A stretch of 64,000 nucleotides of DNA, from NCBI RefSeq assembly GCF_004322775.1, contig NZ_CP036403.1, positions 3,162,001-3,226,000 on the forward strand, in the 5' to 3' direction. The position numbers and the translations under genes were made by a program. Of this stretch, positions 49,519 to 58,001 are shown piece by piece. Positions within the stretch are counted from its first letter, which is position 1. The number at the start of each line of letters is the position of its first letter. The notes below the pieces were generated by a model that did no database searches, was not told the origin of the DNA, and saw only the letters and a list, made by a program, of their open reading frames with translations. This DNA comes from Ornithinimicrobium sufpigmenti. Its GTDB lineage: Bacteria; Actinomycetota; Actinomycetes; Actinomycetales; Dermatophilaceae.

Positions 49519-51560
49519 GTGGTGAGCACCCCGATCGCGGCCAGCACGAGGACACCGGCCAGCACGAGCGCCATGCTCGGGGTGGCTCGCCGCGGGCTGG
49601 CCAGGTCACCGGCCCGGCCCAGCAGTCGCGGCGCGGCGCCCAGGCCCCGGACCCAGGAGTCCAGCACCTCCCGGTCGAACCAGGTCACCGCCCGGGCCAG
49701 CGCCAGCACGGGGGCGCCGACCAGGAGCCGGTAGGCGTAGTCGGCGCCGAGCCCCCGCTCGGCCGCCAGGCTCATCCCCGCCGGGATCCGCGCCGCCGCG
49801 TCGCGGGTGCGGACGCCGCGCGCGGCCAGCCGCACCAGCAGCGCGCTGACCAGCATGAGCAGCAGGGTCGCGGCCATCAGCCGCAGGTCGAGGTGCAGCT
49901 CGGACCGCCAGACCGGCAGCAGCAGGACGGCCCCGCTGAGCACGGTCATCACCATCAGCAGCGAGGTGCCCAGCCGGGCGGTCGAGCTGATCGCGGCCTC
50001 GGCCCGCTCCAGCCCCTCGGCCTCCTGCACCACCTGTGGCTCGTCGAAGAAGTCGTCGATCCGCTCCACGTCCCCCATCTCGTAGGCCTCGGCGAGGCGC
50101 TGCTCCAGGGTGGGCCGGCTGAGCACCAGCCAGGCCCGCATGCAGTAGGCGGCGGTCAATGGGGCAGAGGCGCCGACGGCGCCGAGGACGAGGATCGAGG
50201 CCAGTCCCCCGCCGGCGGAGGCCGCCGCCTCGGCGGTGCCGAGGATGAGCTCCTTGGCGACGAAGCCGACGAACGGCGGCACCCCGGCGAGCGCCAGCAG
50301 GCCCCAGCCGAAGCGGCGCCGCAGCACGCGGTAGCGGCGGGTGCCCGACGCCACCACGGCCATCGCGGTCCCGCCGACCAGCACCCCGAGCCAGCCGGTC
50401 GCCAGGAAGAGCAGGGCCTTGAACCAGGCGTGCCCGACGAGGTGCTGCAGCGCCGCGTCCGGCCCGGTCTGCGGGGTCGCCGCGGCCAGCACGGCCAGCA
50501 TCAGCGCGACCTGGCTGACGGTGGACCAGGCGAGCAGTCGCTTGAGGTCTCCCTGGGCGAAGGCGAGCACGGCGGCGCCCAGCATGGTGAAGCTGGCCAG
50601 CACCGCCAGCAGCAGCCGGGCGGGGCCCGTCACGGCCAGCAGCGGGAAGAGCTGGGTCAGCACCACGGTGCCGGCGGCGACCATGGTGGCGGCATGGATG
50701 AGTGCGGAGGCCGGCGTGGGGCCCTCCATCGCGTCCGGCAGCCAGTCCTGGAAGGGGAAGAGCGCCGACTTGCCGGCCACGCCGAGGACGACCAGCACCA
50801 TCGCGGCCGTCAGCGTCGGCCCCGGGCCGTCCACGGCCACCTGGGACCAGTGCGCGACGACCTCCCGCAGGGCGGTGGTCCCGGCACCCGCCGCGAGGAT
50901 CACCAGACCCACGATGAAGGCGGCGTCGGCCGTGCGGGTGACGATGAGGGCCTTGGCCGCGGCCCGCCTGGCCCCGGCCTTGGTGGAGTGGTGGCCGATG
51001 AGCAGGAACGAGCACCAGCCCATCACCTCCCAGCCCACCAGCGTGAGCAGCACGTCGTCGGAGAGCACCGTGAGCAGCATCGCCCCGGTGAACAGCGAGA
51101 CGGTAGCGGCGAAGGTGCGGTAGCGGGGGTCGTACCAGAGGTACCACCGGGCATACCCCTGGATGACGAGCGCGACCACGGCCACCGTGGCGCTGACCAG
51201 GGCCAGGGGCCAGCCGACGACGAGCTGCAGAGGTGCCTGCAGCTCGCCGAGGCTGAGCGGCCCGATCGTCCCTGCCGTGCGCTGGCTGTCCTCGATCCGT
51301 GCCAGCGTGTACAGCTGCCACAGGGACACCGCCGCCGTCGCCAGCGCCCCACCGACCGCGATCCAGGCACCCAGCCGGTTGGACCGGCCGGCGAGGGTGA
51401 CGCCGGCCAGCGCGGCCAGCAGGGGGATGAGCACCAGCCACTGCGACGGGCTGCCCCACAGGTCCGGCACCGGCAGGGAGGGGACGTCGAACGAGGGCAG
51501 CTGGAGGTCGTCCCAGGAGAGGGCGGGCAGAGGGGTGGACAGAGCGGCGGCAAGGCTCAT
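49515..51560 (-). CDS. nuoL: NADH-quinone oxidoreductase subunit L
   Basis: Largest antiporter-like subunit with the lateral helix, 681 residues. LVGWEVMGWCSFLLIGHH carries the helix-5 Glu; LGVAGKSALFPFQDWLPDAMEGPTPASALIHAATMVAAG and DLKRLLAWSTVSQ are typical. The lateral helix would be near the C terminus. EMGDVERIDDFFDEPQVVQEAEG, a charged loop around residue 490-512, precedes the last helices. Start ATG overlaps nuoK by 4 nt. Confidence 0.96.
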   Translation of the reverse strand: MSLAAALSTPLPALSWDDLQLPSFDVPSLPVPDLWGSPSQWLVLIPLLAALAGVTLAGRSNRLGAWIAVGGALATAAVSLWQLYTLARIEDSQRTAGTIGPLSLGELQAPLQLVVGWPLALVSATVAVVALVIQGYARWYLWYDPRYRTFAATVSLFTGAMLLTVLSDDVLLTLVGWEVMGWCSFLLIGHHSTKAGARRAAAKALIVTRTADAAFIVGLVILAAGAGTTALREVVAHWSQVAVDGPGPTLTAAMVLVVLGVAGKSALFPFQDWLPDAMEGPTPASALIHAATMVAAGTVVLTQLFPLLAVTGPARLLLAVLASFTMLGAAVLAFAQGDLKRLLAWSTVSQVALMLAVLAAATPQTGPDAALQHLVGHAWFKALLFLATGWLGVLVGGTAMAVVASGTRRYRVLRRRFGWGLLALAGVPPFVGFVAKELILGTAEAAASAGGGLASILVLGAVGASAPLTAAYCMRAWLVLSRPTLEQRLAEAYEMGDVERIDDFFDEPQVVQEAEGLERAEAAISSTARLGTSLLMVMTVLSGAVLLLPVWRSELHLDLRLMAATLLLMLVSALLVRLAARGVRTRDAAARIPAGMSLAAERGLGADYAYRLLVGAPVLALARAVTWFDREVLDSWVRGLGAAPRLLGRAGDLASPRRATPSMALVLAGVLVLAAIGVLTT

Positions 51561-51880
51561 CGCGGCTCCACCTCGCTCCGCGGCTCGAGGGGGGTATGCA
51601 GGTCCACGTGCCCGCGGGCGCGGAAGAGGGCCAGCAGGATCGCCAGCGCCACGACGACCTCGGCCGCCGCGATGGTGATGAGGAACAGGGTGAGCACCTG
51701 GGCCGAGGCGTCGGTGGCCACGCCGGTCTGGCCGACGGTGACCAGCAGCAGGCCGGCGGCGCCGAGCAGCAGCTCGACACCGATCAGCATGAGGACGGCG
51801 TGCCGGCGGGCCAGCACGCCGTAGGCACCGAGCCCGGCGAGGACCGCCACGAGGAGGTAGGGCAGGGCCGGACGGATCAC
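51557..51880 (-). CDS. nuoK: NADH-quinone oxidoreductase subunit K
   Basis: Small three-helix complex I subunit, 107 residues from GTG at 51880. Conserved helix-2 motif LMLIGVELLLGAAGLLLV with the key Glu and helix-3 ITIAAAEVVVALAILLAL with the second Glu. Both ends overlap neighbours by 4 nt. Confidence 0.96.
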   Translation of the reverse strand: MIRPALPYLLVAVLAGLGAYGVLARRHAVLMLIGVELLLGAAGLLLVTVGQTGVATDASAQVLTLFLITIAAAEVVVALAILLALFRARGHVDLHTPLEPRSEVEPR

Positions 51881-52383
51881 GTCTCGTCCTCCCCGCCGAC
51901 CGGAGCGCGGGCCACGGCGACGGCGGCGACCAGCGCGAGGAGCAGGAGCGCCGAGAGCAGCTCGAAGGGCCAGACGTGGGTGCCGAAGATCGCGGTGGCC
52001 ACCTCGGTGCCATCGGGTCCGGTGAGCTCCACCTGCCCCCAGCCGAAGGCGGTCAGCAGGGCTCCGCCGAGGACGACGGTCGTCCCGGCACCGACGAGGC
52101 CGGCGGCGACCCGGTGCGGGGCGGCGGCCACCGCGGGCACCTTGCCCTGCCGGGTGAGCATGAGGACGAACAGGATCAGCACGACCACGGCCCCGACGTA
52201 GACGAGCAGCTGCACCAGGGCCACCAGCTCGGCGCCCAGCACGAGGTAGCAGCCGGCGATCCCGCCAAGCGCCACCACGAGCCACAGCGCCGCGTGCAGC
52301 ACCTGCCGGGAGATGACCGCGAGCAGGCCGGCGCCCGCGGTGAGCAGTCCGACGGCCACGAAGAGCACGTCCAGACCACTCAC
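51877..52383 (-). CDS. nuoJ: NADH-quinone oxidoreductase subunit J
   Basis: Five-helix complex I subunit, 168 residues from GTG at 52383. Conserved helix 3 [19 protein letters not shown] and ending in a short acidic tail. GTGA overlaps with nuoI upstream and nuoK downstream. Confidence 0.95.
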   Translation of the reverse strand: MSGLDVLFVAVGLLTAGAGLLAVISRQVLHAALWLVVALGGIAGCYLVLGAELVALVQLLVYVGAVVVLILFVLMLTRQGKVPAVAAAPHRVAAGLVGAGTTVVLGGALLTAFGWGQVELTGPDGTEVATAIFGTHVWPFELLSALLLLALVAAVAVARAPVGGEDET

Positions 52384-53153
52384 GGGCGCTGCTCCCCGGG
52401 CTCCTCGGTCGTCCCCGTCCCGCCCGGTGCCGCCTCCTCGGACTCGGTCTGGGTCCCGGTGCCGGTCCTCAGCTCAGCAGCCTTCGTCTCCGCTGCCACC
52501 GCCGAGTCCCCCGGCACCCGGGCGGCGGCCCGCCTCTCCACCTCACCGTCGGGCAGCTGCGCCGCCCCCGCGGCGGTCGGGGGGGACTCGGGGGGCGGAG
52601 CCCCCCGAGTGACGGCAGCGGTCGGGGGGGACTCGGGGGGCGGAGCCCCCCGAGTGACGGCAGCGGTCGGGGGGGACTCGGGGGGCGGAGCCCCCCGAGT
52701 GACGGCATACCCCTCGGGCCAGGCCGACTCCGGCACCCGCCGCATCCAGGTGCCCAGCCGCTCCTTGTCGTGCAGGAGGTTGCGGATGTCGCCCTCGGCG
52801 TAGGCGAAGTCGGGCGCCCAGAAGAGGGCGTCGAAGGGGCAGACTTCGATGCAGATCCCGCAGTACATGCACAGCGAGTAGTCGATCTCGAAGCGGTCCA
52901 GGACGTTCTTCTGCCGGGCTCGGCCACCCTCCTTCTCCGGCGGGACCTCCTCCTTGTGCGAGTCGATGTAGATGCACCAGTCCGGGCACTCGCGGGCGCA
53001 GAGCATGCAGGAGGTGCAGTTGTCCTCGAGCAGGGCGATAACGCCGCGGGAGCGCTCGGGCAGCTCCGGCTCCACGTGGGGGTACTGCGCCGTGTGCGGG
53101 CGGCGGGTCAGGGTACGCAGGGTCGTGCGCAGTCCGCGCAGCAGGCCTTTCAT
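52380..53153 (-). CDS. nuoI: NADH-quinone oxidoreductase subunit I with repeat-bearing C-terminal tail
   Basis: Carries two [4Fe-4S] clusters (N6a, N6b) in the connecting arm, 257 residues against the usual 160-190. Cluster motifs: [12 protein letters not shown] (Cys 46, 49, 52, 56) and [12 protein letters not shown] (Cys 95, 98, 101, 105). After about residue 150 a long tail holds three identical 15-residue repeats ([15 protein letters not shown], 151-195) and an acidic Thr/Glu-rich end. The core is intact; the tail is encoded by a 45-bp DNA repeat. Coupled to nuoH and nuoJ. Confidence 0.95.
   Translation of the reverse strand: MKGLLRGLRTTLRTLTRRPHTAQYPHVEPELPERSRGVIALLEDNCTSCMLCARECPDWCIYIDSHKEEVPPEKEGGRARQKNVLDRFEIDYSLCMYCGICIEVCPFDALFWAPDFAYAEGDIRNLLHDKERLGTWMRRVPESAWPEGYAVTRGAPPPESPPTAAVTRGAPPPESPPTAAVTRGAPPPESPPTAAGAAQLPDGEVERRAAARVPGDSAVAAETKAAELRTGTGTQTESEEAAPGGTGTTEEPGEQRP
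52566..52705. repeat. 45-bp tandem repeat in nuoI
   Basis: Three identical 45-bp units. Each has a perfect 10-bp hairpin CTCGGGGGGC-gga-GCCCCCCGAG (52587-52609, 52632-52654, 52677-52699). Same period and GGGCGGAGCCC core as the murB repeat. Confidence 0.92.
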
Positions 53154-54124
53154 CCGAGCACCACCACCCCGACGCCGGTGACCGCCAGCTGGGCCAGGGC
53201 CAGCGGCAGCAGCACCAGCCAGGCCAGCCGCTGCAGCTGGTCCTCCCGTACCCGCGGCCAGGCCACCCGCAGCCAGAGGATGAACGCCCCGACCACGGTG
53301 GCCTTGAGCAGCGTCCAGAGGGCGCCGACGCCGCCGATGTCGGCGAACGGGCCGCGCCACCCGCCGAGGAAGAGCACGGTGAACAGCAGGGACATCACCA
53401 CGATCCCGGCATACTCGGCCAGCAGGAAGAAGGCGAAACGCAGGCCGGTGTACTCGGTGAGCGGACCGAAGACGATCTCTGAGTCGGCGATCGGCGCGTC
53501 GAAGGGGGTGCGCTGCAGCTCGGCGACCGTGGCGGTGAGGAAGACGACGGCTGCAGGCGCCTGCCACAGCAGCCACCACCAGGACCACTCCTGGACGATC
53601 CCGGTCAGGGAGAGGGTGCCGGCCGCCATCGCGACCGAGGCGGCGGCCAGCAGGAGCGGGATCTCGTAGGAGACCAGCTGGGCACCGGCCCGCAGGCCGC
53701 CCAGCAGCGAGTACTTGTTGCCCGAGCCCCAGCCGGCCATGAGCGTGCCGATGACGCCCACGCTGGTCACCGCCAGCACGAGCAGGAGGCTGGCGGGGAC
53801 GTCAGCAGCCACCCAGGCCGCGCTCCACGGGATGACGGCCAGGGCGACCAGGTAGGGGATGAGGGCGACGGCGGGGGCCAGCCGGAAGACCGGCCGGTCG
53901 GCGGCCGCCGGCGTCACGTCCTCCTTCTGGGCGAACTTGATGCCGTCCGCGACCAGCTGCAGCATCCCGTGCGGCCCGGCCTCCATCGGGCCGAGGCGGC
54001 CCTGCATGTGCCCCATCAGCTTGTGCTCCAGCTGACCCAGCGCCAGGGGCAGGGTGAGGAAGGCCGCCACCACGACGACGGCCTTCAGCGCGACCTCGAG
54101 GGCCACCGGGAGTTCAGCGAGCAT
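53150..54124 (-). CDS. nuoH: NADH-quinone oxidoreductase subunit H
   Basis: Membrane subunit forming the quinone channel, 324 residues from ATG at 54124 (AGGGTGG upstream); GTG at 54133 adds three. Conserved [36 protein letters not shown] (read here in part) near residues 35-70 and [17 protein letters not shown] near 220. First gene of the nuoHIJKLMN run. In normal clusters nuoG precedes it; here a small protein gene and a terminator do. Confidence 0.95.
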   Translation of the reverse strand: MLAELPVALEVALKAVVVVAAFLTLPLALGQLEHKLMGHMQGRLGPMEAGPHGMLQLVADGIKFAQKEDVTPAAADRPVFRLAPAVALIPYLVALAVIPWSAAWVAADVPASLLLVLAVTSVGVIGTLMAGWGSGNKYSLLGGLRAGAQLVSYEIPLLLAAASVAMAAGTLSLTGIVQEWSWWWLLWQAPAAVVFLTATVAELQRTPFDAPIADSEIVFGPLTEYTGLRFAFFLLAEYAGIVVMSLLFTVLFLGGWRGPFADIGGVGALWTLLKATVVGAFILWLRVAWPRVREDQLQRLAWLVLLPLALAQLAVTGVGVVVLG

Positions 54125-54269
54125 CGCCGCCACCCTAACGACAACTGGCTACCCGCGTCTGGCGGCGCTCCGTGGGGCGTGAGGGCAGGGACGAGGACGA
54201 GCGGTGAGGAACGACGGCCAGCAAGGACGGAAAAGGAAGGGCGAGGCAAACGGGCCGGACCAGAAACGG

Positions 54270-54296
54270 GCCGGGCCGTCCGGCTGGACGGCCCGG
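54270..54296 (-). terminator. Terminator upstream of nuoH
   Basis: Perfect 12-bp stem GCCGGGCCGTCC/GGACGGCCCGGC with 4-nt loop and CCCGTTTC beyond it on the minus strand. It ends the small-protein transcript, so nuoH needs a promoter in 54125-54269; I see no clear one. Confidence 0.65.
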
Positions 54297-54389
54297 CTTG
54301 GACGCAGGGCGTGAAGGGTGCCTGGGGGGTGCCTGGTGTGTGCCTGGTGGGTGAGGGGCAGGAGCGGCGCGTGAGCCACCCCGGGCAGC

Positions 54390-54554
54390 TCACGCGTGGG
54401 CGACCACCGGGGTGGCGCCCCGGTGCGGCCGGGGCGGGTTCTGCCGCCGGCGGTCCGCCGGCTCGGCCCGGCGCTGGCGGGCCTGGAGGGCCAGGGCTCG
54501 TTCGCGCTCCTGGGCGATGCTGCGCCCGACGAGCTGGTTCATCAGGTGTTCCAT
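54390..54554 (-). CDS. Putative 54-residue basic protein
   Basis: Short reading frame from ATG at 54554 (GAAGGACG upstream) to TGA at 54390. N terminus MEHLMNQLVGRSIAQERERA, then an Ala/Arg/Gln helix (LALQARQRRAEPADRRR) and a Pro/Arg/His end. Predicted largely helical and strongly basic. Similar short Arg-rich helical proteins are often seen near membrane-stress genes in actinobacteria, but no family is claimed. A terminator follows at 54270. The 208-nt gap upstream holds three 10-bp GTCGTGGTGC repeats (54692-54721) and a GGTATGCC. Confidence 0.5.
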   Translation of the reverse strand: MEHLMNQLVGRSIAQERERALALQARQRRAEPADRRRQNPPRPHRGATPVVAHA

Positions 54555-54762
54555 GACGGTCGTCCTTCGTGGTGGTGGGTGGGCGGTGCGGGAGGGGAGG
54601 TGATGCGGGTATGCCGTGGTGGGCCAGCCGGCATGACGGGATGGCGGACCGGCGCAGGCGCCGTCCTAGAGGCGTGGGTATGGGGTTGAGCGTCGTGGTG
54701 CGTCGTGGTGCGTCGTGGTGCCTCAGGGTGCGCCGGGGGCCCGCGGAGCGTGGGCCGTGACG

Positions 54763-55605
54763 TCAGTGGGTGATGACGATGTCGCCCGTGCCGCTGCGCA
54801 CGCTGACCGAGAGGTGCTCCTGGCCCTCCTCGGGCGGTCCCGCCGGGTAGATCCGCTGGGTGACGTCACCGAGCCCGGTGTGCAGGTCGAGCCAGAGGGG
54901 CACGCCCCGCGGCACCTGCACCTGCACGTCGCCCGTGCCGGTGCGCACGGTGGCCTGGCCGGCCTGCAGGTCGAGCTCGACATCGCCGGAGCCGGTGACC
55001 GCGGCAGTCTCCTCGGTGCGGGTGTGCACCTCGAGGTCACCGCTGCCGCTGCGCAGCTGGAGGGTGCCGGGCCCGGTGGCCTGGTCGACACGCACGTCGC
55101 CGGAGCCAGTGGTCACGGTGCCCTCGGTGCACCTGCCCACCGTGATGTCGCCCGAGCCGCTGCTGGCCTTGAGCGATCCGCTCTCCTGGACGCGCAGGTC
55201 GCCGCTGCCGGTGGTGACCCGCGTCGTGCCGGTGGTGCCGGTCGTGGAGACGTCACCGGCGCGCGTCTTGGCCTCGACGTCCGCGCCCTGGGGCAGGTGC
55301 ACGACGACGTCGATGCAGGCGCTGTCCCCGGAGGAGAGCTTGAGCGGCCCCAGGCTGAAGGAGAAGCCGCGCGATCCCTCACCGCCGATCAGGGCCGGGA
55401 TGTCGACCGTGACCCGCCCGTCCCGGCAGCTGAGCTCGACGCCGTCGAAGTCGACCTCGCGGTCGGCGCGCAGCGCGACGGTGGCGGTGCCCGGGGCGGC
55501 GTCGGCGTGGATGGCGACATCGCCGCGGGCGTTGTCCAGCAGCAGCGAGATCGGCGCGTCGTCGGAGAAGGTCCGGGAGAGGCTGGTGGCGGTGGTCTGG
55601 TTCAT
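54763..55605 (-). CDS. DUF4097 beta-solenoid-like protein
   Basis: 280 residues from ATG at 55605 (AAGGAG upstream). The second half is a series of GSGD(V/L/I) repeats about 19-20 residues apart (TTGSGDLRV, SSGSGDITV, TTGSGDVRV, RSGSGDLEV, VTGSGDVEL, RTGTGDVQV), typical of DUF4097, a right-handed beta-solenoid. No signal peptide or membrane segment is seen, so it is probably cytoplasmic. In many actinobacteria a DUF4097 gene follows a ribbon-helix-helix gene as here (83 nt apart), suggesting joint function. Confidence 0.85.
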   Translation of the reverse strand: MNQTTATSLSRTFSDDAPISLLLDNARGDVAIHADAAPGTATVALRADREVDFDGVELSCRDGRVTVDIPALIGGEGSRGFSFSLGPLKLSSGDSACIDVVVHLPQGADVEAKTRAGDVSTTGTTGTTRVTTGSGDLRVQESGSLKASSGSGDITVGRCTEGTVTTGSGDVRVDQATGPGTLQLRSGSGDLEVHTRTEETAAVTGSGDVELDLQAGQATVRTGTGDVQVQVPRGVPLWLDLHTGLGDVTQRIYPAGPPEEGQEHLSVSVRSGTGDIVITH

Positions 55606-55688
55606 CACGGGCTCCTTGAGAGTCGAGCGTGGGTCAGGCTGGCGGGGCTGGCGGGGCTGGGTTCCGAGGGTCGGCATGGCTGGCTGGG

Positions 55689-56204
55689 TCAGGCCCAGCC
55701 GGTGACGCGGCGGGCGCTGTGGGTGCTCTGGGCGGTGGGCGTGCCGTCCCCGGACGCAGGCGCGGTGGCGCGGCGCAGGGTCTGCACGATCCAGGTGTTG
55801 AGGGAGACCTCCGCGTCGGTGGCCAGGCGGTCCAGGTGGCTCTTGAGCGACTGCGGCAGCCGCACGGTCACCCGAGCGGTCTCCCCGTCGTCCGGGTCGA
55901 CCGGCGGGTCGGGAACCAGGACGGGCGGCGCCGGGGGCGCAGGCGGTGCCGGAGGGGCAGCCTCCGTGCGGTGCACGGCGAGCACCGGGTCCCGGCCCTC
56001 CATCCGCACCACGACCGCGGAGTCGGTCAGCTCGCTGGTGATGGTCGCGGCCGCGTCGGAGAGGACCTGCACCAGCGCCAGCCGCAGGGCCGGCTCCACT
56101 GCCGTGGCCACCCGAGCGGCGACGGAGCGGGTCTGTTCGTCAGCGAGGGCGGTGGCCCGGTCGAGGTCGGCCGCGACGGAGGCGAGGTAGGGATCGAGGT
56201 TCAT
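55689..56204 (-). CDS. Ribbon-helix-helix (HicB-like) regulator
   Basis: 171 residues. C-terminal RHH domain near 108-145: ARVTVRLPQSLKSHLDRLATDAEVSLNTWIVQTLRRA, the pattern of HicB/Arc-type DNA-binding dimers. N-terminal 80 residues are helical (SVAARVATAVEPALRLALVQVLSDAAATI), followed by an AP-rich linker of PPAPPAPP. No HicA-like toxin gene lies beside it; a DUF4097 gene does. A phased array of TGACNNCA sites overlaps its start, so autorepression is likely. Confidence 0.82.
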   Translation of the reverse strand: MNLDPYLASVAADLDRATALADEQTRSVAARVATAVEPALRLALVQVLSDAAATITSELTDSAVVVRMEGRDPVLAVHRTEAAPPAPPAPPAPPVLVPDPPVDPDDGETARVTVRLPQSLKSHLDRLATDAEVSLNTWIVQTLRRATAPASGDGTPTAQSTHSARRVTGWA

Positions 56205-56277
56205 GACGCCATACTGACATCATCATGACGTCACTGTCAACAGTCCTGACACCACTGTGACGCCATCACGGCGTCAC
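56204..56277. promoter_or_regulatory. Array of TGACNNCA half-sites before the RHH gene
   Basis: Plus-strand sites: TGACGCCA 56204, TGACATCA 56215, TGACGTCA 56226, TGACACCA 56247, TGACGCCA 56258, then GGCGTCAC (inverse) at 56270. Spacings 11, 11, 21, 11 bp match the DNA helix. GTGACGCC-atcac-GGCGTCAC is a perfect palindrome. Fits cooperative binding by an RHH protein. Confidence 0.65.
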
Positions 56278-56355
56278 GCGTCCTGCTCGGCTCCGTCCCA
56301 GGCGCCTGCATACCCCGCACGGCGCCTCCATCGCCGAGGCGCGATGACCTCGTCC

Positions 56356-56934
56356 TCAGTGCTCGCGCGGCCCCCAGGACGGGTCGGGCACGCCCGGCGG
56401 CAGGAGCCGGCGGCGGGAGGGCGAACGGCGAGCGGTGGCTCCCTCGCCCTCGCCGGGTTCCTTGGCGCCCGGCCACGGCTTGGAGGCCCGCGCACCGAGC
56501 ATGAAGTCCTTGCGCAACGGCGTGCCCTCGAAGCCCTCGGGCAGCAGAAGAGGGCGCAGACCCAGCCCGGTGCCGTCGTCGAAGCCCTCGACATCCACGC
56601 CGAACATCTCGGCGAGCTCACGCTCGTGCCACGCGGCTCCTCGGAACATCCCGGTCACCGAGGGCAGTCGTTCCCCCGCTCGGAGCCGTGTCCGCAGCAG
56701 GAGGCTGCGCAGCCCCTCCCCCGCGGTGGGCCGGGTCACGTCCAGCAGGCGGCAGACGACCTCCAGGCCGGGGCCGGGCAGTCCCTCACCCTCCTCGGCG
56801 TCGCTCTCGTCCACGGCCGACAGCCAGTCGAAGAAGGCGAAGCCCCCGTCCCGGGCGTTCCGGACCGCCTCGACCCAGCCCGACGGCTCGACGCGTCGCT
56901 CCTCGCTGCCCAGCCCAGTCACCAGCCCAGTCAT
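56356..56934 (-). CDS. nuoC: NADH-quinone oxidoreductase subunit C
   Basis: Connecting-arm subunit of complex I, 192 residues. The diagnostic block WHERELAEMFGVDVEGFDD (about 103-121) and LLLPEGFEGTPLRKDFMLG are present; FFDWLSAVDESD opens the domain. The C terminus has a basic Arg/Ser tail. It is separated from nuoB by a YihY and a P450 gene and from nuoH by three genes; nuoD, normally next, is missing. Confidence 0.92.
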   Translation of the reverse strand: MTGLVTGLGSEERRVEPSGWVEAVRNARDGGFAFFDWLSAVDESDAEEGEGLPGPGLEVVCRLLDVTRPTAGEGLRSLLLRTRLRAGERLPSVTGMFRGAAWHERELAEMFGVDVEGFDDGTGLGLRPLLLPEGFEGTPLRKDFMLGARASKPWPGAKEPGEGEGATARRSPSRRRLLPPGVPDPSWGPREH

Positions 56935-56971
56935 GGCCCAAGCCTATGCCGCGCGCCCGAATCGGCTCGCG

Positions 56972-57940
56972 TCATCGGGCGTCCTCCGGGTGGGGCGGCA
57001 CGTCGTCGGCGACCGTGGCCTCCCGCCGGCCGGGCGGCCGGTCCGGCCCCACCGTGGAGTCACGGGCCGTCTGCCGCTCGCTCTCGGCGTTGAGGACGGC
57101 ACCCACCACCACGAGCAGGACGGTCAGCCAGAGCCAGAACATGCTGATCGCCACCCCTGCCAGGGAGCCGTAGGTGCGCTCGTAGGTGCCGAGGTTCTGC
57201 ACGTAGAGGAAGAGCGCGGCAGAGGCCCCCAGCCACAGGGCGGTCGCGACGGTGGCTCCCAGGCTGATCCAGCGCCACCTGGCCCGCCCCCGCCGGTCCG
57301 GCGCGAACCGGTAGAGCACGGCCAGACCCACCGCCATCAGCACGGCGAGCAGCACCCACACCAGGGCCAGGGCAGTGGCGCGGAACCAGCCGGGGGCGTC
57401 CGACAGCGAGCGGGTGAGCAAGGCAGTGCCGGTGATCACTGCTCCCAGCGCCAGGGCGCCGCCCACCACGAACGCCAGAGCCAGGCCACCCCGGCGCAGG
57501 GCGCCACGGGTCTCCTCCTCGCGGTAGGCGACGGTCAGGGCTTCCATCAGGAAGGTCATCGCGGTCATCGCCGTCCCGAGGGCGACCAGGAGCGCGAACA
57601 GTCCGCGCAGGGTCAGCAGCTGGGTCGAGGCGGCGGTGATGGACACCAGCTGGTCGGCCAGCACCTCCCCGAGCGCCGGGGGCAGCAGGTCGGCGATCCC
57701 GGAGAGATGGTCGAGGGCCTGCTCGGGGGTGTTGATGGCGCCGTAGACGGACAGCGCGGTGAGCAGCACGGGCGCGACCGACAGCACGGCGAAGAAGGCG
57801 ACGGACGCGCTGTGCATCGCGAGCCGGTCGCGACCGACCCGCAGGAGCACCCGACGGAGGATCAGCAGCCACCCGCGCCCGGGGATCTGCGTCGGCGCGT
57901 CGGAGTCAGCGCCGGGGTCAGGAGCCGGGCACGGCGTCAT
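56972..57940 (-). CDS. YihY/BrkB family inner membrane protein
   Basis: 322 residues, YihY/virulence factor BrkB family (formerly called RNase BN). Six helices; MHSASVAFFAVLSVAPVLLTAL and LGATVATALWLGASAALFLYVQNLGTYERTYGSLAGVAISMFWLW (read in pieces) match the family, including the conserved Y-Gs-L-agv pattern. Pro-rich N terminus and charged C-terminal tail. Function unknown, proposed transport. Sits inside the broken nuo locus on the same strand, 37 nt before nuoC. Confidence 0.88.
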   Translation of the reverse strand: MTPCPAPDPGADSDAPTQIPGRGWLLILRRVLLRVGRDRLAMHSASVAFFAVLSVAPVLLTALSVYGAINTPEQALDHLSGIADLLPPALGEVLADQLVSITAASTQLLTLRGLFALLVALGTAMTAMTFLMEALTVAYREEETRGALRRGGLALAFVVGGALALGAVITGTALLTRSLSDAPGWFRATALALVWVLLAVLMAVGLAVLYRFAPDRRGRARWRWISLGATVATALWLGASAALFLYVQNLGTYERTYGSLAGVAISMFWLWLTVLLVVVGAVLNAESERQTARDSTVGPDRPPGRREATVADDVPPHPEDAR

Positions 57941-58001
57941 ACCTCAGGCCGCCGGGGCGAGGTCGGCCGGCTGGGTGGGGCGGCGGCTCATGACCGCCAC
58001 C

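Noticed and set aside
49893..51824. Long plus-strand frame opposite nuoL
   Set aside because: Composition is His/Gln/Arg/Gly-rich shadow sequence; nuoL and nuoK are clear on the minus strand.
55689..56204. HicAB toxin-antitoxin pair
   Set aside because: Only the RHH (HicB-like) half is present; no small HicA-type dsRNA-binding toxin frame adjoins it.
56205..56355. Remnant of nuoD between nuoC and the RHH gene
   Set aside because: 151 nt only, filled by operator sites; no NuoD-like peptide in any frame.
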